From an uncultured Selenomonadaceae bacterium (GTDB taxonomy: Bacteria; Bacillota; Negativicutes; Selenomonadales; Selenomonadaceae), in contig CAJOPK010000151.1 in assembly GCA_905236255.1 (NCBI GenBank), positions 1 through 7,899 on the forward strand: a DNA stretch of 7,899 nt. The letters are read 5' to 3'. The translations under genes and the position numbers were made by a program. Below, piece after piece: positions 1-6,121 of the stretch (position 1 is its first letter; each line of letters begins with the position of its first letter). Under the pieces are notes generated by a model that was not told the DNA's origin, did not search any database, and saw only the letters and a list, made by a program, of their open reading frames with translations.

Positions 1-85
1 TGTCGGTCAGGTAATGAAACTCAGCAAGGGCAAAGCCAATCCGCAAACCGTCAATCAACTTCTTGCAAAAAAATTGGACGCTTAA
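1..85 (+). CDS. gatB: Aspartyl/glutamyl-tRNA(Asn/Gln) amidotransferase subunit B, C-terminal end (partial)
   Basis: Only the last 27 codons are present, read from base 2 to the TAA at 83-85. The visible peptide contains VGQVMKLSKGKANPQ followed by a short leucine- and lysine-rich helix. This is the characteristic C-terminus of GatB, whose tail (YqeY-like) domain ends in a VGQVMK..KGKANP..VN.LL pattern. GatB is the tRNA-binding and kinase subunit of GatCAB, which converts mischarged Glu-tRNA(Gln) or Asp-tRNA(Asn) to the amidated form in the cytoplasm. GatB is usually the last gene of a gatCAB operon, which agrees with the terminator that follows. The identification rests on a short stretch, but the motif is distinctive. 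The 5' part lies outside the window. Confidence 0.88.
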   Translation, partial: VGQVMKLSKGKANPQTVNQLLAKKLDA

Positions 86-105
86 AACGGTGCATAAATT
101 TTTGC

Positions 106-144
106 AAAAAAATCCTCCCCCGAATATTTCGAGGGAGTTTTTTT
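106..144. terminator. Bidirectional intrinsic terminator between gatB and korC
   Basis: The left arm at 115-124 pairs with the right arm at 128-137. Nine of ten pairs are Watson-Crick, with one C-A mismatch (120/132) and a 3-base loop. A run of seven T follows on the + strand (138-144). A run of seven A precedes it (106-112), which is a T-run for transcripts on the - strand. It sits between two convergent stop codons (85 on +, 167 on -), so it can serve both gatB and the kor operon. Confidence 0.88.
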
Positions 145-166
145 GTCGACACGTTTCACAATAATC

Positions 167-691
167 TTAATCGACGGAATCAAAGCCAATCTGCAAAGCG
201 TTCATGTTTTGCTCGATTGTATGAGGCGGTACTCTGTGTGAAACCGCTTTTTTTATCGTTTCAAAGTCAACCAATTTTGTAACTTTAACCAAAACTCCCA
301 AAGCGACAATGTTTGCAAAGAGAGATTTGCCGACCTTTTCAACCGCCAACTTTGTAATGGGAACGCGAATAATATTTTTGAAGTCCGGAGAGTTCGGAAC
401 AAGATCGTCGTCCAAAATCAAAACGCCTTCCGGGTTTAAATCCGCAAAATATTTGTCCGCCGCCTTTTGAGTCATTGCCAAAACAAAATCCGGATTTTTT
501 ACGTGCGGATGAAAAATTTGTTCGTCGTCAATAATAACTTCGGATTTTGATGCACCGCCGCGAGCTTCCGGTCCGTAAGATTGAGATTGAACCGCCTGTT
601 TTCCTTCGGAAACCGCCGCCTCCGCCAAAATTATTGCCGCCGTTATTACGCCCTGACCGCCGGAGCCGGAAAGTCTGAGTTGTTTTCTCAT
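167..691 (-). CDS. korC: 2-oxoglutarate:ferredoxin oxidoreductase, gamma subunit
   Basis: This is a 174-residue protein of the pyruvate/ketoisovalerate oxidoreductase gamma family, a separate small subunit of the usual size. The N-terminus has the glycine-rich family motif LSGSGGQG (about residues 7-14), then the conserved SYGPEARGG stretch near residues 38-46. In this family the gamma domain takes part in CoA binding and complex architecture; it carries no iron-sulfur cluster. The ATG at 691 overlaps the TGA of korB (688-690) in an ATGA arrangement and is preceded by a strong GGAGGTG Shine-Dalgarno 7 bases away, so the start is secure. It is the last gene of korDABC and is followed by a hairpin terminator about 30 bases downstream. 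Substrate assignment is inferred from the KorA and KorB partners, not from this subunit. Confidence 0.93.
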   Translation of the reverse strand: MRKQLRLSGSGGQGVITAAIILAEAAVSEGKQAVQSQSYGPEARGGASKSEVIIDDEQIFHPHVKNPDFVLAMTQKAADKYFADLNPEGVLILDDDLVPNSPDFKNIIRVPITKLAVEKVGKSLFANIVALGVLVKVTKLVDFETIKKAVSHRVPPHTIEQNMNALQIGFDSVD

Positions 692-1518
692 TTCGCCGCA
701 CCTCCCGCAATTTCGATAACGTGAGAATAAGCCGTGTCATAATCTTCCGCTTCCGATTTATAGAGAAGTCCGATCGGGAATTTTTCTTCAAGTTTCTTTT
801 CGTCCGGAAGTTTGTCCCAAGCATTTTTCATTACGGCATTGTCCCTCATCCAAGCCATCATCTTTGCCGGTTCGCCGATTTTGTTTCTGCGTCCGTAAGC
901 CGTCGGACATTGAACAAGAGCTTCTATAAACGAAAAACCTTTATTGTCCATTCCGTCCTCAATCATCTTTGTCAAATGTTGAACGTGAAAAGCGGTAGAC
1001 CTTGCAACATAAGTCGCGCCGGCAGCTTCGGCAAGTTTGCAGGCATCGAAAGGTCTGTCAACCGATCCGTAAGGCGCGGTGGTGGCTTTTTTGCCGAGAG
1101 GAGTTGTGGGTGATGCCTGCCCGCCTGTCATTCCGTAAATATTGTTGTTAAAGAGGACAACGGTCAAATCAATATTTCTGCGGCAGCCGTGAATAAAATG
1201 GTTGCCGCCGATTGCAGTGCAGTCGCCGTCGCCGGTAATTACCACAACATTTAATTCCGGATTTGCAAGTTTGATTCCGGTTGCAAAGGGAATTGCGCGC
1301 CCGTGAGCCGTGTGCAAAGTATCAAAATCCATATATCCGGAAGCTCTGGAAGAACAGCCGATACCGGAAACTATAACCGTATTGTCCTGAGTCCACCCGG
1401 ATTTTTTTTCTATTGCCTGAACAATGGCTTTCATTCCGATTCCGTTTCCGCAACCCGGACACCAAAGATGCGGCAGACGATTCTGCCTGAAAAATTTTTC
1501 GTAACTTCTCTCAATCAT
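688..1518 (-). CDS. korB: 2-oxoglutarate:ferredoxin oxidoreductase, beta subunit (thiamine diphosphate and Fe-S binding)
   Basis: This 276-residue catalytic subunit binds thiamine diphosphate and the [4Fe-4S] cluster next to it, and carries out oxidative decarboxylation of 2-oxoglutarate with CoA and ferredoxin. The TPP motif is visible as GDGD at residues 96-99 with NNNIYGMTGGQ at about 124-134. The four expected cluster cysteines are C20 and C23 (in WCPGCG), C55 (in GIGCSS) and C204 (in QCPTAYGRRN). The wording GIGCSSRASGY...LHTAHGRA is typical of KorB rather than pyruvate enzymes. I chose the ATG at 1518: its A is the last base of the korA TGA, and an AGAGGTG Shine-Dalgarno lies 8 bases upstream. 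A TTG at 1521, in frame and one codon earlier, is a less likely alternative. korC overlaps its 3' end by 4 bases. Confidence 0.95.
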   Translation of the reverse strand: MIERSYEKFFRQNRLPHLWCPGCGNGIGMKAIVQAIEKKSGWTQDNTVIVSGIGCSSRASGYMDFDTLHTAHGRAIPFATGIKLANPELNVVVITGDGDCTAIGGNHFIHGCRRNIDLTVVLFNNNIYGMTGGQASPTTPLGKKATTAPYGSVDRPFDACKLAEAAGATYVARSTAFHVQHLTKMIEDGMDNKGFSFIEALVQCPTAYGRRNKIGEPAKMMAWMRDNAVMKNAWDKLPDEKKLEEKFPIGLLYKSEAEDYDTAYSHVIEIAGGAAK

Positions 1519-2660
1519 CAACCGTTCACCTCTTTTACAATTTCTTCAATCGCCGATTCTATTTCTTCCGGCTCAAAAATCTGCATATTGTATTTTGCGC
1601 AAAGATTGACTTTGCATTGACCTTCGACCGCCCGCCGTACTTCGTGAACGATCTGCCCGTAATTCAATTCGGCAACGACAATGCCTTTCAATTTTCCGGC
1701 AAGATCATGAAGAATTTTATCGGCAAAGGGGAAAATCGTCACAAGCCGAATCAAGCCGACTTTTATACCTTTTGCCCGTGCATTTTTGACCGATTCGTAA
1801 GCCGTTCTTGCCGTGCCGCCGAAAGATACGACCGCAAATTCCGCGTCGTCCATAAAATCTTGTTTAACGTCGATAATTTCATCGGCAGCACGGGAAATTT
1901 TTTCATGCATGCGATTTATAAAATCTTCGGTGACTTTCGGACTTCCGACGGGAAAACCGGTTTCGTCGTGAATAAGTCCCGTAACGTGAATATGATAACC
2001 TTCGCCGAAATTTGCGACGTTGGGAACAAGATCATCGTCCGGCGCGTAAGGTTCGTAACCTTCCGCACGAGTTTTTTTCGGAGTGCGGCGCGGATAAATT
2101 TCGATCTCTTCCGGCAATTCCACATTTTCGCGCAGATGCCCGACAATTTCATCGGTCAACAAAATTACCGGCGTTCTGAATCTTTCGGCATAATTTACCG
2201 AACGCACCGCAACATCATACGCTTCGCGAACACTCCACGGACTTAAAACAATGACCGAATGATCTCCGTGAGTTCCCCAGCGTGCCTGCATAACGTCGCC
2301 TTGTGAAGGAGCGGTGGGCTGTCCGGTTGAAGGACCGACGCGCTGAACATTTACGATAACGACCGGAATTTCGGCAGCCGCCGCATAACCGATCAATTCC
2401 TGTTTTAAACTTATGCCCGGTCCGGAAGATGCCGTCAAAACTTTTTTCCCGGCAAGAGATGCGCCGAGTACCAAGCCCATGCCGGCAATTTCGTCCTCCG
2501 CCTGCATAAAAATTCCGCCGACCGCCGGCAACATTTTTGCCATGCCTTCGGCAATTTCGGTTGACGGCGTAATCGGGTAACCTCCGTAAAATCTTACTCC
2601 GGCGGCAAGTGCGCCTTCGGCAATCGCTCCATTTCCCTGCATCAATTTTGCCTTGCTCAT
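1518..2660 (-). CDS. korA: 2-oxoglutarate:ferredoxin oxidoreductase, alpha subunit
   Basis: This 380-residue alpha subunit contains the pyrimidine-binding half of the TPP site and substrate-recognition loops of 2-oxoacid:ferredoxin oxidoreductases. Visible signatures are GGYPITPSTE at about residues 26-35, the QAEDE acidic motif at 53-57, SSGPGISL at 78-85, and PSTGQPT...SQGD starting near residue 110. The last is followed by ARWGTHGDH, which is characteristic of KorA. The C-terminal third (from about residue 270) resembles the transketolase C-terminal-like domain. Where most KorA proteins read QRGGPSTG, this one reads QRVGPSTG (V108), a small deviation. There is no fused gamma domain, in keeping with the separate korC. 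The ATG at 2660 overlaps the korD TGA by 4 bases (ATGA) and has an AAGGAGG Shine-Dalgarno 7 bases upstream. 2-oxoglutarate is the best substrate guess; a related 2-oxoacid cannot be excluded. Confidence 0.94.
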   Translation of the reverse strand: MSKAKLMQGNGAIAEGALAAGVRFYGGYPITPSTEIAEGMAKMLPAVGGIFMQAEDEIAGMGLVLGASLAGKKVLTASSGPGISLKQELIGYAAAAEIPVVIVNVQRVGPSTGQPTAPSQGDVMQARWGTHGDHSVIVLSPWSVREAYDVAVRSVNYAERFRTPVILLTDEIVGHLRENVELPEEIEIYPRRTPKKTRAEGYEPYAPDDDLVPNVANFGEGYHIHVTGLIHDETGFPVGSPKVTEDFINRMHEKISRAADEIIDVKQDFMDDAEFAVVSFGGTARTAYESVKNARAKGIKVGLIRLVTIFPFADKILHDLAGKLKGIVVAELNYGQIVHEVRRAVEGQCKVNLCAKYNMQIFEPEEIESAIEEIVKEVNG

Positions 2661-2863
2661 TTTGCCGCCTCCTTAACTTTATCCATAAAAATTGCGTAAT
2701 CCGGACAACGCAATTCACATTGTCCGCATGCAATACAATTTTCGTGATTTGCCACGTAAACCTTTCCGAGTTTATCCAAAGCCAAAACTTGTTTCGGGCA
2801 AAATGCAACACATATTCCGCAACCCTTGCACCGTTCAAGTTTGAGAGTGAACTCCGATTTCAT
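2657..2863 (-). CDS. korD: 2-oxoglutarate:ferredoxin oxidoreductase, delta subunit (2[4Fe-4S] ferredoxin-like)
   Basis: This 68-residue ferredoxin-like subunit carries electrons from the catalytic core of the Kor complex to external ferredoxin. Two classical CxxCxxCxxxCP motifs are complete: C12, C15, C18, C22-P23 and C43, C46, C49, C53-P54, giving eight ligands for two [4Fe-4S] clusters. Size and spacing match delta subunits of four-subunit oxidoreductases. It is the first gene of the operon. Its ATG at 2863 is preceded by GGAGG with 7 bases of spacing and by a clear promoter about 35 bases upstream. It overlaps korA by 4 bases, implying translational coupling. Alone it would look like any small ferredoxin; the assignment as KorD comes from position and the adjoining korABC. 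Confidence 0.93.
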   Translation of the reverse strand: MKSEFTLKLERCKGCGICVAFCPKQVLALDKLGKVYVANHENCIACGQCELRCPDYAIFMDKVKEAAK

Positions 2864-2885
2864 TTAAAGCCCTCCAAAAAGTAAA

Positions 2886-2907
2886 ATACTGCCCGATTAT
2901 ACAGTAT
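2886..2907. promoter_or_regulatory. Operator-like inverted repeat over the kor promoter
   Basis: ATACTG at 2886-2891 and CAGTAT at 2902-2907 form a perfect 6+6 inverted repeat with a 10-base spacer. The spacer contains the -10 TATAAT (on the - strand), and the left arm covers the predicted transcription start. A dimeric regulator bound here would block RNA polymerase. The geometry TACTG-N10-CAGTA equals that of the E. coli LexA box, with one inner position differing (CTGC rather than CTGT). Firmicutes LexA normally recognises a different sequence (GAAC-N4-GTTC), so the regulator is unknown. It is short enough that chance is possible. Confidence 0.4.
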
Positions 2908-2924
2908 CCGGAAAAAAAAAGCAA
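2896..2924 (-). promoter_or_regulatory. Promoter of the korDABC operon
   Basis: Reading the - strand, a TTGCTT -35 element (2924-2919) is followed by a 17-base spacer and a perfect TATAAT -10 element (2901-2896). Transcription should begin near 2889, leaving a leader of roughly 25 bases that ends with the GGAGG of korD. The spacer contains a run of nine T on this strand. The -10 box is consensus and spacing is optimal; the -35 matches only its first half. Confidence 0.75.
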
Positions 2925-3055
2925 TTTGCCGCCGAATGAATACAATATGCACGGGTTCAAATTTCCGGCGGATTGTTCGGATATGTTCCGTTAAAAGTTC
3001 TTTGCAGGGAATTTTTAAAATCGGCAGAAAGATATTACCAAAAATATTTTAACCG

Positions 3056-3061
3056 AAGGTG
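3056..3061 (+). promoter_or_regulatory. Ribosome-binding site that fixes the TTG start of cysS
   Basis: AAGGTG at 3056-3061 lies 8 bases before the TTG at 3070. The in-frame GTG at 3061 overlaps this Shine-Dalgarno and has no ribosome-binding site of its own. The first ATG in frame (3100) would remove the conserved LKVYNT N-terminus. I saw no convincing -35/-10 pair for cysS in 2925-3055; a lone TACAAT at 2941-2946 has no matching -35. Confidence 0.65.
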
Positions 3062-3069
3062 TGATATAT

Positions 3070-4539
3070 TTGTTAAAAGTTTACAATACAATGACCCGGA
3101 CAAAAGAAGAATTTAAGCCGGTCAAAGAAGGGGAAGTTTCCATTTATTGCTGCGGCGTAACTCCTTACAACCCGCCGCATATCGGGAACGCCAGACCTTT
3201 TGTCACTTGGGACGTTATCCGCAGATATTTTGCAAAGCGCGGTTACAAAGTCAAATATATTCAAAATTTTACCGACGTTGACGACAAAATTATTGCCGCC
3301 GCCAATCGCGAATTTTCAACTTGGAAAGAAATTTCGGAACGCAACATTAAATCTTATTTCTATTCGATGGACGCGTTGAATGTAAGACACGCCGATTTTT
3401 ATCCGAAAGTTTCCGAAACGATGCCGGAAATTATAAGCATGATTCAAAAGCTTGTCGATAAAGGTTTTGCGTACAAATTGGATAACGGCGACGTTTATTT
3501 TTCCGTCGAAAAAGATAACGAATACGGAAAACTCAGCGGACGAAAACTTGACGATATGCAAGCCGGCGCGAGAATTGAAGTTGACGACAGAAAAAATCAC
3601 CCGATGGATTTTGCACTTTGGAAAGCCGCCAAGTCCGGCGAGCCCTCTTGGGAAAGTCCGTGGGGAGCCGGTCGTCCCGGTTGGCATATAGAATGTTCCG
3701 CAATGTCACTGAAATTTTTGGGAGAAAAATTTGATTTTCACGGCGGCGGATCCGATCTGATTTTCCCGCACCACGAAAACGAAATCGCTCAATCCCAATG
3801 TTCAATCGGCGACAGTCACTCTTTTGCACAGTATTGGCTGCATAACGGATTTATCACAATCGACAACGAAAAAATGAGCAAGTCCGCCGGAAATTTCTTT
3901 ACCGTCGAAGATATTTTGAAAAAATATCCGGGTGAAGTGATAAGATTTTTCCTGCTCCAAACCCATTACCGCAGTCCGTTGAATTTTTCGGAAGATGCGA
4001 TAAAAGAGGCTCAAACTTCCCTGCAACGCCTGAAAAATTCCCACGATGCAATAAATTCCGTCGTTTCAAAAATTGCCTCCGACAAAATCGAATTTTCTTC
4101 CGGCGAAAATTCTTCCGAAAACATTTTCGCGAAATCCGAAGAAATTTTAAAAAGTTTTTATGTTGCGATGGACGACGATTTCAACACGGCTCTTGCGATC
4201 GGCAAAATGTTTGATCTTGCACGCGAAATAAATATTTATTGCAACGATTTTATGGGCGGCAAAATTTCGATTACGACGGACGATTCTCAAAAAATTGTTC
4301 GCGTCAAAGAGATTTTTGCGGAAATGTCGGAGATTATCGGAATTTTTGAGCGGGAAGAAAAATCCGCCGCCGGAAATTCCGGACTTGTCGAAAAATTGAT
4401 GAACGTAATAATTTCGATTCGTGCCGATGCCCGTGCCGCAAAAAATTGGACGGTTGCCGACAAAATTCGCGACGAACTCAAAAAAGCCGGCGTAACTTTG
4501 GAAGATACTCCGCAGGGCGTAAAATGGTCGATAAAATGA
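3070..4539 (+). CDS. cysS: Cysteinyl-tRNA synthetase (EC 6.1.1.16)
   Basis: This class Ia aminoacyl-tRNA synthetase charges tRNA(Cys) with cysteine in the cytoplasm. From the TTG at 3070 it is 489 residues, slightly longer than E. coli CysRS (461). The ATP-binding HIGH motif is HIGN at 37-40 and the KMSKS loop is exact at 268-272. The four zinc ligands that select cysteine fall at C28, C209, H234 and E238, the same numbers as in E. coli, which supports both the identity and the chosen start. WHIEC at 205-209 and HGGGSDLIFPHHENE are family hallmarks. A DALR-type helical anticodon-binding region follows from about residue 340. The active-site lead-in reads CCGVTPYNPPHIGN, a CGVTPYN variant I associate with Negativicutes-like sequences. 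It overlaps mrnC, with which it forms an operon. No T-box leader is seen upstream. Confidence 0.96.
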   Translation: MLKVYNTMTRTKEEFKPVKEGEVSIYCCGVTPYNPPHIGNARPFVTWDVIRRYFAKRGYKVKYIQNFTDVDDKIIAAANREFSTWKEISERNIKSYFYSMDALNVRHADFYPKVSETMPEIISMIQKLVDKGFAYKLDNGDVYFSVEKDNEYGKLSGRKLDDMQAGARIEVDDRKNHPMDFALWKAAKSGEPSWESPWGAGRPGWHIECSAMSLKFLGEKFDFHGGGSDLIFPHHENEIAQSQCSIGDSHSFAQYWLHNGFITIDNEKMSKSAGNFFTVEDILKKYPGEVIRFFLLQTHYRSPLNFSEDAIKEAQTSLQRLKNSHDAINSVVSKIASDKIEFSSGENSSENIFAKSEEILKSFYVAMDDDFNTALAIGKMFDLAREINIYCNDFMGGKISITTDDSQKIVRVKEIFAEMSEIIGIFEREEKSAAGNSGLVEKLMNVIISIRADARAAKNWTVADKIRDELKKAGVTLEDTPQGVKWSIK

Positions 4540-4943
4540 CGGACTTTGAAATTTCGCCGGACGAAATAAGACAACTTTCTCCTCTCGTAAAAGCCCATAT
4601 CGGCGACGCTTATTTTCATTTGTATGTGAGGACGCGGCTTTTGGGTGTAACGAAAAATGTCCGGAAACTTCATGACTTGAGTGCAAAGATTGTTTCGGCA
4701 CAATTTCAGGCGGCGGCTTACAAAAAAATTGAACCGGATTTGACCGATGAGGAGAAAAATATTTTTCGGCGCGGCAGAAATTCCGAAAGTCACGCTCCGC
4801 GAAAATCTTCCGTTGCCGAATATCACGCAAGCACCGGCTTTGAAAATTTGCTGGGCGAACTGTTTTTGAAAAAAGATTTTGCAAGGTTGAATGAAATTTG
4901 CGAAAAGGCTTTTAAATCCGTCGAAAATGAATTTGCCCGGTAA
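4524..4943 (+). CDS. mrnC: Mini-ribonuclease III
   Basis: This 139-residue protein has a single RNase III catalytic domain and no double-stranded-RNA-binding domain, as in B. subtilis MrnC, which matures 23S rRNA. The active-site motif IGDAYFHLYVR carries the catalytic aspartate D28 (aligned to D23 of B. subtilis MrnC), and the second acidic site is E107 in STGFENLLGELFL. The internal RRGRNS stretch (82-87) matches the conserved RGRN of the family. I chose ATG 4524, with an AGGG 6 bases upstream. ATG 4536, whose ATGA overlaps the cysS TGA, is an equally credible start giving 135 residues. A frame-open extension back to 4446 has no homologous sequence and lies inside cysS. The cysS-mrnC order is conserved in Firmicutes. 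In B. subtilis an rRNA methyltransferase gene follows; here a terminator does. Confidence 0.92.
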   Translation: MVDKMTDFEISPDEIRQLSPLVKAHIGDAYFHLYVRTRLLGVTKNVRKLHDLSAKIVSAQFQAAAYKKIEPDLTDEEKNIFRRGRNSESHAPRKSSVAEYHASTGFENLLGELFLKKDFARLNEICEKAFKSVENEFAR

Positions 4944-5028
4944 TCGAAATGTCAAGATTTGTAACGCGATACAAAATTCCAAATTTATTTGAAATTGAAC
5001 CGTAATGCCCGTTGTCGGGAAAATCAAA

Positions 5029-5058
5029 AATCCGTTCCATTGCGGAGCGGATTTTTTT
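5029..5058 (+). terminator. Intrinsic terminator of the cysS-mrnC operon
   Basis: A 10-base-pair stem (5029-5038 with 5044-5053) has a single T-G wobble and a 5-base loop, and is followed by T through 5058. Three further A-T pairs can extend the stem outward (5026-5028 with 5054-5056). A smaller CCCG/CGGG hairpin with a TTGT loop (5008-5019) lies just before it. It is about 85 bases after the mrnC stop and before any sign of the next promoter, so the following genes are a separate unit. Confidence 0.9.
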
Positions 5059-5082
5059 ACACGGAACTACACAAAATTATTT

Positions 5083-5127
5083 TTGCAGATAAAAATATCT
5101 TGTTAAAATCCGAAAAAATGGTAATAT
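5083..5127 (+). promoter_or_regulatory. Candidate promoter(s) for the binding-protein/chemoreceptor operon
   Basis: Two overlapping possibilities are visible. The first is an extended -10, TG-T-TAAAAT (TG at 5101-5102, hexamer 5104-5109), with TTGCAG at 5083-5088 as a -35 at a short 15-base spacing. The second is TTGTTA at 5100-5105 with TAATAT at 5122-5127 at 16 bases. A small inverted repeat, AGATA-N4-TATCT at 5087-5100, sits between the first -35 and -10. I cannot tell which promoter is used, and an alternative sigma factor, common for chemotaxis genes, is not excluded. Confidence 0.4.
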
Positions 5128-5176
5128 TCAATAAAACTTGTGAAGTGAAATTTTTAATTTTCGGAAGGGTGATACC

Positions 5177-6106
5177 ATGCGTTTTTTGAAAAAGCGGCTC
5201 GGTTTTCTCGCCGGAATATTGTTTGCCGGGCTTGCCGTTACCGGTTGCGGCGAAACAAATTCCGACAGGATCGTATACTTAAATTTCGACAATACCGATG
5301 CTTTCGGCGGAAAACTCATTCGCGAAGAAATTGCACGCGGCGCACAAAGCAAAGGGTTGAATTTGGAATTTTTTGACGCGAAAGCCGACAGAAATACCCA
5401 AATAGATCAGATGAAAGATGCGATAGCCGGCGGCGCGGAATCGATAGTTCTGCTTGCCATTGACGGCGACGGTATCATTCCCTTTGTGGATCAGGCGGCG
5501 GAAGCCGGTATTCCGGTTGTCACCGTCAACCGCGATGCAAACGGCGGCGAAAGAATCAGAGTTTTTTCCGACGAATACGAAGCCGGAAAACTTCAGGCAG
5601 AGTACATGGTCAAACACCTGCCGCCCGATTCAAACGTCGTTTACCTTGAAGGTACGGCAAATTTGGGAAGTTCTCAACAACGCTGGGAAGGTTTTAAAAA
5701 AGAGTGCTTGGAAAAGCGTTCCGATATTCATTTGCTCGATATGCAGGACGGCAGATACAGCAAGGTCGAAGCCATGAAAATTATGTCGCTGTGGCTCTCC
5801 ATTTATCCGAAAATCGACGCGGTAATTTGCGGCAACGATCAAATGGCTTTCGGTGCAATAACGGCTTTGAAACGGGCAAACAGACTTCAGGGGTGTCTTG
5901 TTTCCGGAGTCGATGCCGTTGACGAAGCTCTTGCCGCAATAGCTGCCGGCGAAATGGCTCAAACAGTCAAACAGGACGGCATAAAACAGGCGGCGGGAGT
6001 CGTTGACGTTCTTGCAGCTATTCATTCCGGAAATTCAAAGCCGGCGGATATTGAAGTCCCGTTCACTTCAATAACAAAAGAAAATTTGGCTCAGTTTAAA
6101 AAGTAA
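5177..6106 (+). CDS. Lipoprotein periplasmic-type sugar-binding protein (type 1, RbsB/MglB-like)
   Basis: This 309-residue extracytoplasmic solute-binding protein has a signal sequence with a positive start (MRFLKKR), a hydrophobic core at 8-20, and a lipobox VTGC with the lipidated cysteine at C24. The mature part has the two alternating alpha/beta lobes of the Peripla_BP_4 fold. Positions that contact pyranose sugars in RbsB have visible counterparts: the VNRD turn (N118, R119, D120), R169 in QQRWEGF, N220 in CGND, D246 in SGVD and Q266 in VKQDG. These suggest a monosaccharide ligand, though which sugar cannot be read from the sequence; autoinducer-2-like ligands are also bound by this family. 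The ATG has an AGGG-type Shine-Dalgarno 7 bases upstream. A chemoreceptor gene begins 15 bases after its stop, and no ABC permease or ATPase gene lies between or before them, which points to a sensing role. Confidence 0.9.
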   Translation: MRFLKKRLGFLAGILFAGLAVTGCGETNSDRIVYLNFDNTDAFGGKLIREEIARGAQSKGLNLEFFDAKADRNTQIDQMKDAIAGGAESIVLLAIDGDGIIPFVDQAAEAGIPVVTVNRDANGGERIRVFSDEYEAGKLQAEYMVKHLPPDSNVVYLEGTANLGSSQQRWEGFKKECLEKRSDIHLLDMQDGRYSKVEAMKIMSLWLSIYPKIDAVICGNDQMAFGAITALKRANRLQGCLVSGVDAVDEALAAIAAGEMAQTVKQDGIKQAAGVVDVLAAIHSGNSKPADIEVPFTSITKENLAQFKK

Positions 6107-6114
6107 GGAAGGGG
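6107..6114 (+). promoter_or_regulatory. Ribosome-binding site deciding the chemoreceptor start
   Basis: GGAAGGGG at 6107-6114 directly follows the TAA of the binding-protein gene. It lies 7 bases before the ATG at 6122 but only 1 base before the in-frame TTG at 6116, so the ATG is the preferred start. Its position against the upstream stop favours co-translation of the two genes. Confidence 0.6.
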
Positions 6115-6121
6115 ATTGAAG

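Noticed and set aside
721..2246. Open frames on the + strand opposite korB and korA (for example 721-1113 and 1617-2246)
   Set aside because: They are antisense to clearly conserved genes, their products are low-complexity and rich in Arg, Phe and Ser, and they have no family motifs. They are shadows of the codon use on the other strand.
2215..2838. A 207-codon open frame on the - strand overlapping korA and korD in another frame
   Set aside because: It covers parts of two well-supported genes, has an arginine-rich composition, and crosses the korD/korA junction without meaning.
2886..2907. Calling the kor operator a LexA (SOS) box outright
   Set aside because: The geometry fits the E. coli site, but Firmicutes LexA uses a different recognition sequence and the target genes are not SOS-like. 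It was kept only as an unassigned operator candidate.
2925..3069. A T-box leader upstream of cysS
   Set aside because: Many Firmicutes cysS genes have one, but no AGGGTGG-type T-box sequence or terminator/antiterminator pair is present, and the space is short.
4147..5027. Long open frames on the - strand opposite cysS and mrnC
   Set aside because: They oppose two conserved genes, run through the terminator hairpin, and show no recognisable domain.
4989..5189. A possible small gene of 66 codons between mrnC and the binding-protein gene
   Set aside because: It starts before and reads through a strong intrinsic terminator, lacks a Shine-Dalgarno, and overlaps the next gene's start. It is most likely noncoding.
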